Part shown: positions 8,073-17,630 of the stretch, in pieces | Layout of the letters: each line of letters starts with the position of its first letter | Position numbering within the stretch: position 1 is the first letter of the stretch | Origin: an uncultured bacterium | Lineage (GTDB): Bacteria > Cyanobacteriota > Vampirovibrionia > Gastranaerophilales > Gastranaerophilaceae | DNA: 64,000 nt | Reading direction: 5' to 3' | Assembly: GCA_948964545.1 (NCBI GenBank) | Contig: CAREDV010000004.1 | Location: 1 to 64,000 of the forward strand | The notes under the pieces: generated by a model | Databases searched by the model: none | What the model was told of the DNA's origin: nothing | What the model saw: only the letters and a program-made list of their open reading frames with translations | Translations under genes and position numbers: made by a program

Positions 8073-8985
8073 AATATTCTATCGTTTTCAGCAAGCCGTC
8101 TTTTATATCTACTGTCGGAGCATATCCCAATTTTTCTTTTGCAAGCATCAAGTCGGGACGACGTTTGCACGGGTCGTCTGACGGAAGCGGTTTAAATATT
8201 ATTTTTGATGATGAACCGCATAATTCAATAATCATTTGCGCAAGTTCCAGAATACTGTATTCACCGTCATTTCCCACATTAACAGGGCCGATAAAGTTTT
8301 CAGTATTCATTAATGCAATCATTCCGCGGATTAAATCATCAACGTAACAGAAAGAACGTGTTTGCGAACCATCGCCGTAGATTGTTATATCTTCATTTTT
8401 TAAGGCTTGAATTATAAAATTCGATACAACTCTGCCGTCATTTTCAGCCATACGAGGACCATAAGTATTAAATATTCTTATAATTTTAATATCAACGTTA
8501 TGCTGACGGTGGTAATCCATCATTAAGGCTTCTGCAACACGTTTTCCCTCGTCGTAACAGCTTCTTAATCCTATCGGATTAACATTTCCCCAATAATCCT
8601 CTCTTTGCGGATGAATTGTCGGGTCGCCGTAAACTTCGCTTGTAGAAGCCTGCAAAATTCTTGCCTTGGTTTCGTCCGCCAGATCAAGCATATTGGTTAC
8701 GCCGATTACGTTGGTTTTAATTGTTTTGATTGCATTAAACTGGTAATGTATCGGACTTGCTGGACAGGCAAGGTTGTAGATTTGGTCAACTTCAAGAATT
8801 ATAGGTTCTATAATGTCGTGCCTTATAAGTTCAAATTCTTTATTATCAAGCAGGTGTTCAATATTTTTTCTTGAACCCGTAAAGAAATTATCCAGACAAA
8901 TTACATGATTTCCCTGTTTAATTAATTCTTCACACAGATGAGAACCTATAAAACCCGCTCCGCCTGTTACCAATATATTTTTCAT
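8056..8985 (-). CDS. uxs: UDP-glucuronate decarboxylase (UDP-xylose synthase family)
   Basis: NAD-dependent extended short-chain dehydrogenase that converts UDP-glucuronate to UDP-xylose for surface polysaccharide synthesis. The N-terminal Rossmann motif is GGAGFIGSH (8-16). Family signatures are [25 protein letters not shown] and [19 protein letters not shown], the last holding the catalytic Tyr-x3-Lys. The 309-residue length is typical. It follows rnhC by five bases in the PBP1A-rnhC-uxs operon. The family call is firm; the exact sugar substrate is from family knowledge. Confidence 0.9.
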   Translation of the reverse strand: MKNILVTGGAGFIGSHLCEELIKQGNHVICLDNFFTGSRKNIEHLLDNKEFELIRHDIIEPIILEVDQIYNLACPASPIHYQFNAIKTIKTNVIGVTNMLDLADETKARILQASTSEVYGDPTIHPQREDYWGNVNPIGLRSCYDEGKRVAEALMMDYHRQHNVDIKIIRIFNTYGPRMAENDGRVVSNFIIQALKNEDITIYGDGSQTRSFCYVDDLIRGMIALMNTENFIGPVNVGNDGEYSILELAQMIIELCGSSSKIIFKPLPSDDPCKRRPDLMLAKEKLGYAPTVDIKDGLLKTIEYFRTSL

Positions 8986-8990
8986 CTTTT

Positions 8991-9626
8991 TTATACCTCG
9001 TTGTAAGTTTTAAAATGTGCCTTACAAACTTCTTTTAATCTCTCTTTTCCATATTTTTCAATAAATAATTTTGCACCGTCTTTTACAAGTCCCGAGCATC
9101 CTTTTTGGAATTTAAGCCCGTAAGTGTTTTCCATATCCTGTAATTTTTGCACAAAAACTGCGCGGGCAAGCACTGATGCTGCAGCAACCGCTATGTCGCT
9201 TTCTGCTTTACACATTTGTTCTAATCTTATACTTCTGCCGTTTCGCATCAGGGCAGATTTAATAAGACTTTCGTCGCCGAATTTGTCAGACAGCGCGTAT
9301 TCGCAATGTTGTTTTTCCAAGACATTTTCAATAGCTCTTGCATGACCCCAGGCAAGTAGTTTATTTAAATTTTTCATATTATTATATAATTCGTTGTATT
9401 TAGAATTTGAAATTGCGATAATTGAATGTGGTGCGACTTTTTTGATTTCTGCAGCAAGGGTCAGCATTTTTTTATCTGTTAATTTCTTACTGTCTTTTAT
9501 TCCCAAATCAAGAAAATATTGTGCTGTTTTTTCATCAGCAAGAACGCCTGCAATAACAAGCGGGCCGAAGAAATCTCCTTTTCCTGATTCATCTGTTCCT
9601 ATGTGTGCGATAAAGTTATTCATCAA
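8991..9626 (-). CDS. rnhC: Ribonuclease HIII-type (short form)
   Basis: Degrades RNA in RNA-DNA hybrids. The core shows the RNase HIII version of the first catalytic motif ([18 protein letters not shown]), then [20 protein letters not shown] and [15 protein letters not shown]. At 211 residues it lacks the N-terminal TBP-like substrate-binding domain of Bacillus RnhC (about 310 residues). The ATG overlaps the PBP1A stop by four bases, so no room for that domain exists. It could be a minimal HIII or an HII/HIII intermediate. The GKGD motif favours HIII. Confidence 0.85.
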   Translation of the reverse strand: MMNNFIAHIGTDESGKGDFFGPLVIAGVLADEKTAQYFLDLGIKDSKKLTDKKMLTLAAEIKKVAPHSIIAISNSKYNELYNNMKNLNKLLAWGHARAIENVLEKQHCEYALSDKFGDESLIKSALMRNGRSIRLEQMCKAESDIAVAAASVLARAVFVQKLQDMENTYGLKFQKGCSGLVKDGAKLFIEKYGKERLKEVCKAHFKTYNEV

Positions 9627-11776
9627 TGTAAACTCTCCGGTACTGCCATTGGTATAGGTATTGGTGCTGTCGCAGGTTTCTGCTCAGGTTTTGGCGCCGG
9701 CTGAGCCTGCTGCTGAACAGGCTGCGCAGGTGTTTCTGTTTGTTTCAAAATCTTATTAACTTGTTTTGCAACATCTTCCGAATTCATATTATCAGTCGGA
9801 GTTTCCTGTTCTTCTTGTTTTTTTTCAGTTTCTTGTTCTTCTTCGCCGATAATTTTTACATTAGAACCTGCTGCAAACGGAATTAACTTAACTTCTGGAT
9901 AATTAAAGTCTGCATTTCCGTAAGGTTCTGTAGCAACTTTCATAACGTCTTTCCAAATCAGCGCAGGAACAGTACCACCTTGAATTGATTTGTTCATTGC
10001 AATGTTATCATCGTTTCCGACCCATACACCTGTTACAACGTTCGGGGTATAGCCCATAAAGTAAGCATCTTTATTGTCATCAGTTGTACCAGTTTTACCA
10101 GCTGCTGGTTTTCCAATAGATGCAGCACGTCCTGTACCATTTGAAATAACTGTTTTCAACATAGCTGTCATTTGAGCAGAAGTATTAAGGCTTAACTGAT
10201 GAGTGAATTTTGTTTTCGGAGCTTTGTAAACAACTTTTCCGCGTGAAGTTTCTACCCTTTCGATTGCGTAAGGCTGAACTACAAATCCGCCATTTGCAAA
10301 TGCGCCGTATGCTCTTGTAAATTCATACAGTTTAACCCCATTTGAACCAAGTGCAATTGTATAATCATATTCAATTGGAGTTTCTAGGCCCAAAACTCTT
10401 GCAGTTTGAATAACCGAACGAATACCAACTTCTTTAATCATTCTTGCTGCACAAACATTTGATGAAACCATTAAAGCTGTATAAACAGGAATTGGCCCTC
10501 TGTATTTGTTTCCGTAGTTTCTTGGCGACCATTTGCCGATTGTAAGCGGTCTATCTTCAATCATATCATTCGGGCTTATGCCTTTTTCAAGTGCTGCTGC
10601 ATAAACGATTGGTTTAAATGATGAACCTGGCGGTCTTACTGCCTGAGTTACTCTGTCATACTGGCTTTTTGCATAATTTTTACCGCCTGCATACGCAATT
10701 ATGCGTCCGTCAACAGGACTAAATGAAAATACTGCTGCCTGATTATTGTCACCTCGAAGCCCCCAATTTTTAAGGTTTTTGTCAATCGCTTCATCTGTTG
10801 CTTTTTGTGCTTTATAATCAAGTGTAGTGACAACTTTGTATCCGCCTTGAGTAATCTCTGTTTCATCAAAACCGAGCTTTTCAAGTTCTTTCATTACGTA
10901 ATCACAGAAATATGGAGCTTTGTTGGTTGTGTAGTATTGAGGAACTTTTGCAAGCTTTACATCTGCCGATTTTGCGCTTTCATATTCGGCTTTTGTAATG
11001 TATCTCATTTTATACATTCTCATCAAAACCTGGTTACGTCTTTTAATAGCCAAATCCTTGTTATTAAACGGGTTATAAACAGACGGAGCTTGCGGAAGCC
11101 CTGCAATAAGTGCAAGTTCAGATAATGTACAATCTTTCAAATGTTTATCAAAATAAATTTGTGATGCACCTTCAACTCCATACGCACCTGCTCCAAGATA
11201 TACGTTATTCATATACATTTCTAAAATTTGGTCTTTAGAAATTGTTTTTTCAATTCTTGCCGCAATAAACAGTTCTTTTAATTTTCTGTCAAATGTTCTT
11301 TCGTTATTAAGGAACAACACTCTAGCCAATTGCTGTGTCAAAGTACTTGCACCCTGAACAACATGACCTGCTATAACGTTTTGAACTGTTGAGCGCACCA
11401 GACCGCTTAAGTCATAGCCGTGGTGGCGGTAAAAGTTTTTATCTTCTGTAGCAATTAAAGCTTTTTTTAAATTTTCGGGAATATCTTTCAATTCGATTTT
11501 TTCATAGGTGTATGCTGTAAAAGTTTTGATAATTTCTTCATCAGCCGAATAAATTTTTGTTACGATATTCGGTTTAAACTGCTCAAGATTATTAATCGGC
11601 GGCAAAGATGAAAGATAAAGTTCAAATGATGCCACCCCTGCAAGTGCGCAGGCACAGCCCATTAAAAATAAAAATTTTAAAGTTGAAAAAAATCCGCCCT
11701 GTTTCTTTTTGGAATTTTTTGATATATTTTCTTTTGCAATTTTTTTAGCTTTAGAGTTAACTTTATATTTTGTCAT
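9623..11776 (-). CDS. mrcA: Penicillin-binding protein 1A (bifunctional)
   Basis: Polymerises and cross-links peptidoglycan at the inner-membrane outer face. A basic cytoplasmic tail and one membrane helix (about 30-52) are followed by a GT51 glycosyltransferase domain (about 70-245) with the catalytic EDKNFYRHHG and TLTQQLAR. The transpeptidase domain has SSFK (about 384), SSN (about 437) and KTGT (about 560). The C-terminal tail of about 80 residues is Gln/Pro/Glu-rich and probably disordered. It heads an operon with rnhC and uxs. Confidence 0.95.
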   Translation of the reverse strand: MTKYKVNSKAKKIAKENISKNSKKKQGGFFSTLKFLFLMGCACALAGVASFELYLSSLPPINNLEQFKPNIVTKIYSADEEIIKTFTAYTYEKIELKDIPENLKKALIATEDKNFYRHHGYDLSGLVRSTVQNVIAGHVVQGASTLTQQLARVLFLNNERTFDRKLKELFIAARIEKTISKDQILEMYMNNVYLGAGAYGVEGASQIYFDKHLKDCTLSELALIAGLPQAPSVYNPFNNKDLAIKRRNQVLMRMYKMRYITKAEYESAKSADVKLAKVPQYYTTNKAPYFCDYVMKELEKLGFDETEITQGGYKVVTTLDYKAQKATDEAIDKNLKNWGLRGDNNQAAVFSFSPVDGRIIAYAGGKNYAKSQYDRVTQAVRPPGSSFKPIVYAAALEKGISPNDMIEDRPLTIGKWSPRNYGNKYRGPIPVYTALMVSSNVCAARMIKEVGIRSVIQTARVLGLETPIEYDYTIALGSNGVKLYEFTRAYGAFANGGFVVQPYAIERVETSRGKVVYKAPKTKFTHQLSLNTSAQMTAMLKTVISNGTGRAASIGKPAAGKTGTTDDNKDAYFMGYTPNVVTGVWVGNDDNIAMNKSIQGGTVPALIWKDVMKVATEPYGNADFNYPEVKLIPFAAGSNVKIIGEEEQETEKKQEEQETPTDNMNSEDVAKQVNKILKQTETPAQPVQQQAQPAPKPEQKPATAPIPIPMAVPESLH

Positions 11777-11827
11777 AGATACTCCCTCGTCAATTACATT
11801 ATTTTATTATAAAATACAATTAATAGC

Positions 11828-11848
11828 AAGCGTGCCGCTTGACCCGCC
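11828..11848 (+). repeat. Possible copy of the palindromic GCCGCT-ACCCGCC element
   Basis: AAGCG-TGC-CGCTT (11828-11840) followed by GACCCGCC resembles the minus-strand element after rpsN, which has GCCGCTCCACCCGCC. It sits just upstream of the YkgJ-gene promoter. Similarity is short and could be chance. Confidence 0.35.
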
Positions 11849-11875
11849 CTGCACGACAATTACAGCAGCTTATGA

Positions 11876-11881
11876 TATACT
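11876..11881 (+). promoter_or_regulatory. -10 box of a leaderless transcript (YkgJ-like gene)
   Basis: TATACT ends six bases before the ATG at 11888; the 17-bp-spaced -35 position reads ACGACA. No ribosome-binding site is present. Confidence 0.5.
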
Positions 11882-11887
11882 GGTAAT

Positions 11888-12280
11888 ATGATATTCGATT
11901 TTTTCTTTGTAATATTTAACGAACTTCGTTCATATTTCGTTCCCGAAAAAGTAAGTTATGAGATTACGGGCGAATGCAAAAAGTGTGGAAAATGCTGTAA
12001 TTATATGTACAGCAAGGATACTTATACAGAAAAAGAATTTAAAATTATGCAATTTCTTTTTCCTGCTTACAAAAGATTTTATATAAAAGGTAAAGACGAT
12101 GAGGGTAATCTGATTTTTGCCTGCAAACTTGTAACCCCTGAAGGTTTATGCTCCGATTACAAACATCGTTTGAGAATGTGTAAAAATTATCCTGCAAAAC
12201 GCATTTTTTACCCTGGAAAACTTCATGATGGATGCGGATATAAGGTTAATATAAAAACTTTTAAAGATTATTTGAAATAA
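11888..12280 (+). CDS. YkgJ-family cysteine-cluster protein
   Basis: A 130-residue member of the YkgJ/UPF0153 type, defined by a cysteine cluster thought to bind zinc or an iron-sulfur centre. Here it reads CKKCGKCC, with further cysteines in FACKL, GLCSDY, RMCKNYPA and GCGYK. The pattern 'C..Y..RP/K..C..YP' is typical. Precise function is unknown for the family. It has no ribosome-binding site and appears leaderless. It is convergent with the xer recombinase, seven bases apart. Confidence 0.8.
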   Translation: MIFDFFFVIFNELRSYFVPEKVSYEITGECKKCGKCCNYMYSKDTYTEKEFKIMQFLFPAYKRFYIKGKDDEGNLIFACKLVTPEGLCSDYKHRLRMCKNYPAKRIFYPGKLHDGCGYKVNIKTFKDYLK

Positions 12281-12287
12281 TTTAAAC

Positions 12288-13241
12288 CTATGCTCTTGGA
12301 TGCGATTGATTATATACTTCTTTCAAATGTTGTGTTGAAACGTGTGTATAAATTTGAGTATTAGAAATACTTACGTGCCCTAAAAGTTCCTGCACAACCC
12401 TTAAATCAGCTCCGTTTTCAATCAAATGCGTCGCAAAACTGTGCCGAAAAACGTGCGGCGTAACATGTTTTGGCAGACTTATTTTTTCTACAACCTCATT
12501 AATTGCATTTCTAACAGATTTAGTTTGAAGCCTATAGCCAGTATTATTTATAAATACAGGAGAAGTTTCATTAGGTTCTCCAATATCATAACCCTTTGGC
12601 ACAAGTGCACGTGCACTTTCCAAATAACGTTCCAAAAAACTTTTTGCCCTGTCTGTTATAAGAACAATACGTTCTCGTGAACCTTTACCAAAAACTCTTA
12701 TCTCGTTTTCAACTAAATTCAAATCCCCAAAATTTAGCCCTGCAAGCTCTGAAACCCTCATGCCTGTTGCCCACAGAAGTTCTAGAATTGTTCGATTTCT
12801 GTAACCGGCAGGAGTATCAATTTTAATATTGTTTAAAATATGCTCAACCTCATCAGGAGTTAAAAATTTAGGAAGAGATTTTGGACGCTTTGGATTTGTC
12901 AAACTTATTGCAGGATTGATTTCAACTTTGCGTTCTCTGTATAAATATTTATAAAATGTCCTTAAAGATGAAATTTTTCGTGCAATCGTTGTTTTTTTAT
13001 AATTAAATTTTTGTATAAAATGCAGATAATCACGAATTTTTGAGAAATTAACATCTTCACAAGACTGTTCATCCATCCAGATTAAAAAGCTCAAAATGTC
13101 TGAGCAATAAGCTTTTGCTGTATGGTGCGAAAAATTCTTTTCCGCAATTATGTAAGATTTGAAATCTTCCAAATCCTGTTTTGAGTTAGCATTTACAGTC
13201 ATTGTTCTAATACATTTACATGATTGATTTTTTATATTCAT
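12288..13241 (-). CDS. xerC: Tyrosine recombinase XerC/XerD-type
   Basis: Site-specific recombinase; XerC/XerD proteins resolve chromosome dimers at dif. The N-terminal SAM-like core-binding domain (NFSHHTAKAYCSDILSFLIWM) precedes the catalytic domain with Arg in ATGMRVSEL, HxxR in HVFRHSFATHL, His in LLGHVSIS and the nucleophile Tyr in TQIYTHV. No integrase-type neighbours, att sites or mobile genes are seen, so a housekeeping Xer role is likely. I start at ATG 13241; the longer frame to 13283 runs into the leader of the divergent TPR gene. C versus D cannot be told from sequence alone. Confidence 0.88.
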   Translation of the reverse strand: MNIKNQSCKCIRTMTVNANSKQDLEDFKSYIIAEKNFSHHTAKAYCSDILSFLIWMDEQSCEDVNFSKIRDYLHFIQKFNYKKTTIARKISSLRTFYKYLYRERKVEINPAISLTNPKRPKSLPKFLTPDEVEHILNNIKIDTPAGYRNRTILELLWATGMRVSELAGLNFGDLNLVENEIRVFGKGSRERIVLITDRAKSFLERYLESARALVPKGYDIGEPNETSPVFINNTGYRLQTKSVRNAINEVVEKISLPKHVTPHVFRHSFATHLIENGADLRVVQELLGHVSISNTQIYTHVSTQHLKEVYNQSHPRA

Positions 13242-13298
13242 TATAATACAATATTTTTGGAATAAATGAAAATTTATTAACAAACTCCAGGAGAAATC

Positions 13299-15158
13299 AT
13301 GAATAAAAAATTGTTAATATCATCTATTGTCGTTATGACTGCCCTGTCTGCACCAAGCTTTGCAAAAGAATTACAAGCTCAAGTGGAGAGAAATACTGTT
13401 ACTGTTCCTAATATTTATTCGGAACAAAAAGCTGCACCTATTAAATCTTTATCACAGCCTTACCCCGAAATAGCAAAATTAATTGAATACAATCATTGTA
13501 ATGAAGCTGATAAAAAATTACAGGAATTGTTAAATTCAAAACCAAATGATGTTAACCTTTTAGCTTTGAAATCCGTTTCAATGGCTAAACAACACAAACT
13601 TGAACCTGCTCAATTTGAATTAGACAAACTTATTAAAAGAGCTCCGAACAACCCTATTGTTCACTATGCTCAAGGATATGTTTATATGCAGCGCCAAACA
13701 GCCTCTGACGTTGACTATATCAAAACAACAAGAGGGTTGATTAATTCTGCAATAAAAGAATTTGTGACAGCTGTAACTTTAGACAAAAATTACTATCAAG
13801 CATATAACGCAATGGGTGTTGCAACTTTAAAACTCGGAAACAAAAATGATGCTATGGAACTTTTCCAAACAGCATTAAAAGTAAATCCTGGTTTCGCAAA
13901 CGCTTACGACAATGTCGGCGTTGTAGAAATGATGAATGGAAATCTTGACGGTGCTGAACAAAATTTCATGAAAGCAATGAAATTTAATACTCACAACCCG
14001 ACAGCCTGGTATCACATGTCACAGGTTGAAACCCGCAGAGGAAATTATTCAAAAGCACTTACATGGGTTAACCACTCATTGCATGTAAATCCAAATTCGT
14101 CACCTGCATTGACTTTACAAGGCGAACTCTATTTGAAACAAGGCAACCAGGCAGCTGCGATTAACTCTTTTAAAAAAGCACAAATCGTAAAACCTGAAAA
14201 TATCAGACCATATATGAACCTTGCTACAATTTACGAAAACAGAGCTGATGAAGAATTTGCAATGGAACAATTGAAAACATCTCTTGCAATCAATCCTAAT
14301 AATGCAGAAAGCAAATTAAGAATTGCAAATATGGCATTGCATATCAGAAAATATGATCAGGCTCTTGATTACTATACAAAACTTGTCGGAGATGCAAACT
14401 TCAACGACGATGCTATAATCGGACTTGCTAATACATATTATGAAATGGCTAAAGAACGCGGTGAAAACAACGGTATTACAACAAACCGCGAAATCTACCT
14501 TGCTTATGACTACATAAACAAAGCTATTGAAAAATGTCCTGAAGATTTAGAACTTCACCTTGCAAAATTAAAACTTGCAAGACTAATACACCAAGACCCG
14601 TTAACTCGTGACAGCTTGAATTATATTGTTCAATCAGCAGGAAACAATTTGATGGATAATGTAATCAAAGGTGAAGCATATCTTGCTCTAGGCAGAGAAA
14701 AAGATGCTGTTTACACATTTGAAAATGCCGTAAACTTCTCAAATTCTGTTGAAGATGATTTGTATTTAGGTGAAATTCTTGTTCATAACAAACAATTTAG
14801 AACAGCAAGAACAGCTTTACAAAAAGCTTTAATGAAAGATCCTGATAACGTTATTGCTAAAAATGGTATTGATTACATAAATCTATGCGAAATCAAATCA
14901 AATGAATTCTTTGATATTGCACAAAGACAATATCAGCAGAACAATTACGCATCAGCAATTGAATACTGCAACCGCGCAATTGACTTCTATCATAACAGTC
15001 CTCAAATAGCAAAGCTTAAAGCAATGTCTTATGAAAAAGAACTTAACTATAGAGGTGCGGTAAAATACTATCAGCAGTATCTGGCTATGAATCCTGATGC
15101 TTCTGACAGACAACAAATCGAAGCTAAAATCAATCAATTTATGCCGAAATCAAACTAA
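13299..15158 (+). CDS. Exported TPR-repeat protein (619 aa)
   Basis: The signal peptide MNKKLLISSIVVMTALSAPSFA is followed by about a dozen tetratricopeptide repeats covering most of residues 55-610. Consensus pieces include YYQAYNAMGVATLKLGN, NAYDNVGVVEMMNGNLDGA and NSSPALTLQGELYLKQGN. TPR arrays are protein-binding scaffolds; a periplasmic assembly role is inference. AGGAG lies seven bases before the ATG. The stop overlaps the next start (TAATG), so the 84-aa gene is coupled to it. Confidence 0.85.
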   Translation: MNKKLLISSIVVMTALSAPSFAKELQAQVERNTVTVPNIYSEQKAAPIKSLSQPYPEIAKLIEYNHCNEADKKLQELLNSKPNDVNLLALKSVSMAKQHKLEPAQFELDKLIKRAPNNPIVHYAQGYVYMQRQTASDVDYIKTTRGLINSAIKEFVTAVTLDKNYYQAYNAMGVATLKLGNKNDAMELFQTALKVNPGFANAYDNVGVVEMMNGNLDGAEQNFMKAMKFNTHNPTAWYHMSQVETRRGNYSKALTWVNHSLHVNPNSSPALTLQGELYLKQGNQAAAINSFKKAQIVKPENIRPYMNLATIYENRADEEFAMEQLKTSLAINPNNAESKLRIANMALHIRKYDQALDYYTKLVGDANFNDDAIIGLANTYYEMAKERGENNGITTNREIYLAYDYINKAIEKCPEDLELHLAKLKLARLIHQDPLTRDSLNYIVQSAGNNLMDNVIKGEAYLALGREKDAVYTFENAVNFSNSVEDDLYLGEILVHNKQFRTARTALQKALMKDPDNVIAKNGIDYINLCEIKSNEFFDIAQRQYQQNNYASAIEYCNRAIDFYHNSPQIAKLKAMSYEKELNYRGAVKYYQQYLAMNPDASDRQQIEAKINQFMPKSN

Positions 15159-15412
15159 TGAAAAAACTCGATATAAGAAAAACATTTGAAATATTTTTGA
15201 GAGAGCCCATCAGTGTATTAACTGAGGGGCTGTTTCAACTTGTAAATATTGAAAACAATATTTTCAGCCAAAAACCTTATATAGGTGTTGATTTTGTGAA
15301 TAAAAAAACACAGATTACAGTTGTTAATAATGAAAAAATGTATAATATTTTCCAAACAGTTTTATTTAAACAGCGATTAAAAGAACAAAAAGAAAAAGCT
15401 TTAAATAAATAG
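15158..15412 (+). CDS. Hypothetical protein (84 aa), coupled to the TPR gene
   Basis: Soluble, basic 84-residue protein starting on the last base of the TPR-gene stop codon. It contains FEIFLREPISVLTEGLFQLVNIEN and a Lys/Glu-rich C-terminal helix. No family recognised. Tight coupling suggests a role with the TPR protein, but it has no signal peptide, whereas its partner does. Confidence 0.65.
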   Translation: MKKLDIRKTFEIFLREPISVLTEGLFQLVNIENNIFSQKPYIGVDFVNKKTQITVVNNEKMYNIFQTVLFKQRLKEQKEKALNK

Positions 15413-15424
15413 TCATTTTTATGA

Positions 15425-15430
15425 TATTAT
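15425..15430 (+). promoter_or_regulatory. -10 box of a leaderless engB transcript
   Basis: TATTAT ends exactly six bases before the engB ATG (15437), with no ribosome-binding site between. Confidence 0.45.
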
Positions 15431-15436
15431 ACATTT

Positions 15437-16015
15437 ATGGCTACAAAATATATGCAGGCAAAGTTTTTAATAAGTGCAGAAAAGCTTTCACAGTGTCCTA
15501 ATTATACACTGCCTGAATTTCCGCTTCTTGGACGTTCAAATGTTGGTAAATCATCATTTATCAATGGACTTGCCAATCACAAAAAACTTGCAAAAACATC
15601 AAATACTCCTGGTAAAACAAGATTAATAAACTTTTTTCAATTTTCAGATAAATTTATGATAGCTGATTTGCCAGGATATGGTTATGCAAAAGTTTCCAAA
15701 GAAGCACAAAACAGATGGCAGAAATATTTGGAAGAATACCTTTTAGAACGCGAACAAATAAAATCACTTGTTCAACTTGTAGACGGACGCCATGAAATTC
15801 AAAAAAACGATTACCAGATGCGTGAATGGATTGAAACTTATAACCTGCCTATTTTCACTATCGTAACCAAAATGGATTATGTACCTAAATCAAAGACATT
15901 GAATGTACTCAAATATGTTGAAAAAGAATTCGGCGGAATAGTTCTGCCATTCAGTGCAGTTGATAACAGATATAATGAAAAGATTTTTGAACATTTCCTT
16001 TGTTTAGAGGATTAA
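15437..16015 (+). CDS. engB: Ribosome-biogenesis GTPase EngB (YihA/YsxC)
   Basis: Essential GTPase that helps assemble the large ribosomal subunit. All G motifs are present: G1 GRSNVGKSSF (about 32-41), G2 TPGKTRLINFF, G3 DLPGYGYAKV, G4 TKMD and G5 SAV. At 192 residues it is a single G-domain protein of normal size. Confidence 0.95.
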   Translation: MATKYMQAKFLISAEKLSQCPNYTLPEFPLLGRSNVGKSSFINGLANHKKLAKTSNTPGKTRLINFFQFSDKFMIADLPGYGYAKVSKEAQNRWQKYLEEYLLEREQIKSLVQLVDGRHEIQKNDYQMREWIETYNLPIFTIVTKMDYVPKSKTLNVLKYVEKEFGGIVLPFSAVDNRYNEKIFEHFLCLED

Positions 16016-16057
16016 ATTACCCTGTAATCACGCTAAAATATTATTGAGGGGTTTTAT

Positions 16058-16252
16058 ATGGAAAATTTAGCGGATTTATCAGGTTCTATAACGGAAAATT
16101 GGACACAGCAGGCACTTGAGTGTTACTCAATCAAATGCGACTGTTCAAAGTGCTCTCTTAGAAACGGCGGTTATTCTTTCAAATGCCAGATGCCCAGAGT
16201 TATCGAAATATTAATTAATGCAGCAGGAACACCGAATGTTTTTGTTGTATAA
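16058..16252 (+). CDS. Small cysteine-motif protein (64 aa)
   Basis: A 64-residue soluble protein with GSITENWTQQALECYSIKCDCSKC and a later CQMPRVIEIL. Five cysteines (one of them in ALECY) are arranged as C..C.C..C...C and could hold a metal. A good GAGGGG ribosome-binding site precedes the ATG. No characterised family recognised. It is followed 10 bases later by the TolC-like gene, whose own -10 box lies in this gene's last codons. Confidence 0.65.
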   Translation: MENLADLSGSITENWTQQALECYSIKCDCSKCSLRNGGYSFKCQMPRVIEILINAAGTPNVFVV

Positions 16253-16261
16253 TATTAATGC

Positions 16262-17527
16262 ATGAAAAAGATTTTTGCTGTCATAATATTATCTATTATA
16301 ACAATTTTACCCGTAAATGCAGAAGTTGTAAGAATTTCGGCAGATGATGCAGTTCAACTCGCATTAGAACATAATCTTGCATTACAATCTAAACGCAAAG
16401 AAGCAGATATTTTGAAGCAAGAAGTTAAAATAGCAAATGCCCTTAAAAATCCACAAGTCCAGTCAAATGTTCTTATGGGTTCTATTGCCCGTACAAATTC
16501 AAGTCAGGCAGGCATTGCTGTTCCTATTGAAATCGGAAAAAGAGGAGTTCGTAAAAAAGCTGCAATTGCAAAACTAAAACTTATTGAAAACCAAATAAGA
16601 CAAGAAGAATTAAACCTGAAAATTGACGTAATGAGTGCATATTTTGATGTTATTTATATGAAAACAGTCGTTGCAATTCTCAAACAAAGAGAAGAATTGT
16701 ATAATGCAATGAGCATTATGGCAAGTTCAAAACCGAAAAGTTCGGTAAATTACGAGATTGAAAAACTTCAATCTGATATGCGTCACAAAAAACAGGTAAT
16801 TCTTTTAAACAAAGCAAAAGCCGACCTATTATGCGCTCAATTCCACTTAAACGAGGTAATGAACTTAAAAAACTCCGATATAATGTATGATGCACGTGAA
16901 ACTTCACTTTTTGAAGATCATATAAACCTTTTGGATTTACAAATTCCCGAATACAAAACTATTGAAGACATTGCAATGAAATACAGCTATTCTATCAGAA
17001 TATCCGATGACAACATAGCAATGTCAAAAGCTGAATTAAACGAAGCTAAACACAAAATTATTCCTGATTTAACATTTGCAGGCGGATATGCATTTTCAGG
17101 CGACGGAAAAACCCAGGGTGCTTATGTCGGCGGAGCATTAGATTTACCAATATTCTATACATACAGACCTGAAGTTAACAGAGCTAAAATCGTTTTAGAA
17201 CGTGCAAAAATTGACAGAATTTCTTTTGAAAATAAATTAAAATTTGCCCTGAAACAGGATTTTAACAGGTTTAAATATGCAAAAGAAAACATCAATTATT
17301 ATAAAGATATCTTGAAAGATTCCGAAATTATTCTAAAAATGTCAGGTGAAAGATATGAAAAAGGTCAAACAGCATTGTTAAATGTATTTATCAACGAAAA
17401 CGCTCACAGAGAGGTGTTGAACGAATACATTAACGCAATGCAGATTTACTACCGTGCATATTTGGATTTGATGCATAACGTCGGACACGATTTGTTGTTG
17501 GATGAAAGCGTATTTGAAGATATATAA
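16262..17527 (+). CDS. TolC-family outer-membrane efflux protein (first copy)
   Basis: Signal peptide (about 1-20, ending VNA) and two coiled-coil-rich halves typical of the OEP/TolC fold, with the family pattern DAVQLALEHNLALQSKRKEAD near the N-terminus and long alpha-hairpins rich in Lys/Glu. Such trimers form outer-membrane exit ducts for efflux pumps or type I secretion. No inner-membrane pump or adaptor gene is adjacent. A second paralogue is at 27943. Both share the segment PIFYTYRPE / PLFYTYQPE in the same place. Confidence 0.85.
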   Translation: MKKIFAVIILSIITILPVNAEVVRISADDAVQLALEHNLALQSKRKEADILKQEVKIANALKNPQVQSNVLMGSIARTNSSQAGIAVPIEIGKRGVRKKAAIAKLKLIENQIRQEELNLKIDVMSAYFDVIYMKTVVAILKQREELYNAMSIMASSKPKSSVNYEIEKLQSDMRHKKQVILLNKAKADLLCAQFHLNEVMNLKNSDIMYDARETSLFEDHINLLDLQIPEYKTIEDIAMKYSYSIRISDDNIAMSKAELNEAKHKIIPDLTFAGGYAFSGDGKTQGAYVGGALDLPIFYTYRPEVNRAKIVLERAKIDRISFENKLKFALKQDFNRFKYAKENINYYKDILKDSEIILKMSGERYEKGQTALLNVFINENAHREVLNEYINAMQIYYRAYLDLMHNVGHDLLLDESVFEDI

Positions 17528-17541
17528 GAAAGCAGCATTTC

Positions 17542-17566
17542 GCCGCATCGTGTTTCGCATAAATTT
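17542..17566 (+). repeat. Diverged copy of the rpsN-trailing element
   Basis: The segment beginning CGCCGCAT and ending ATAAATTT (about 17541-17566) matches the minus-strand sequence after rpsN (about 63425-63450) at 22 of 26 aligned bases. It lies just after the TolC-like gene. Confidence 0.45.
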
Positions 17567-17576
17567 TCAAAAAAAA

Positions 17577-17602
17577 ATCGTCAGTTAGTCTGACGATAAA
17601 AT
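17577..17602 (+). terminator. Terminator after the first TolC-like gene
   Basis: ATCGTCAG (17577-17584) and CTGACGAT (17590-17597) with loop TTAGT, flanked by A-run and AAAATTTTT. Confidence 0.8.
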
Positions 17603-17630
17603 TTTTGCTACTCCCAAATCTCGTAGCCTA

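Noticed and set aside
11709..11891. 60-aa plus-strand ORF before the YkgJ gene
   Set aside because: Mostly antisense to the PBP1A N-terminus with no start signals; the real gene begins at 11888.
12288..13241. Xer recombinase as evidence of an integrated element
   Set aside because: No flanking repeats, tRNA, phage or plasmid genes; neighbours are housekeeping and the protein looks like a core XerC/D.
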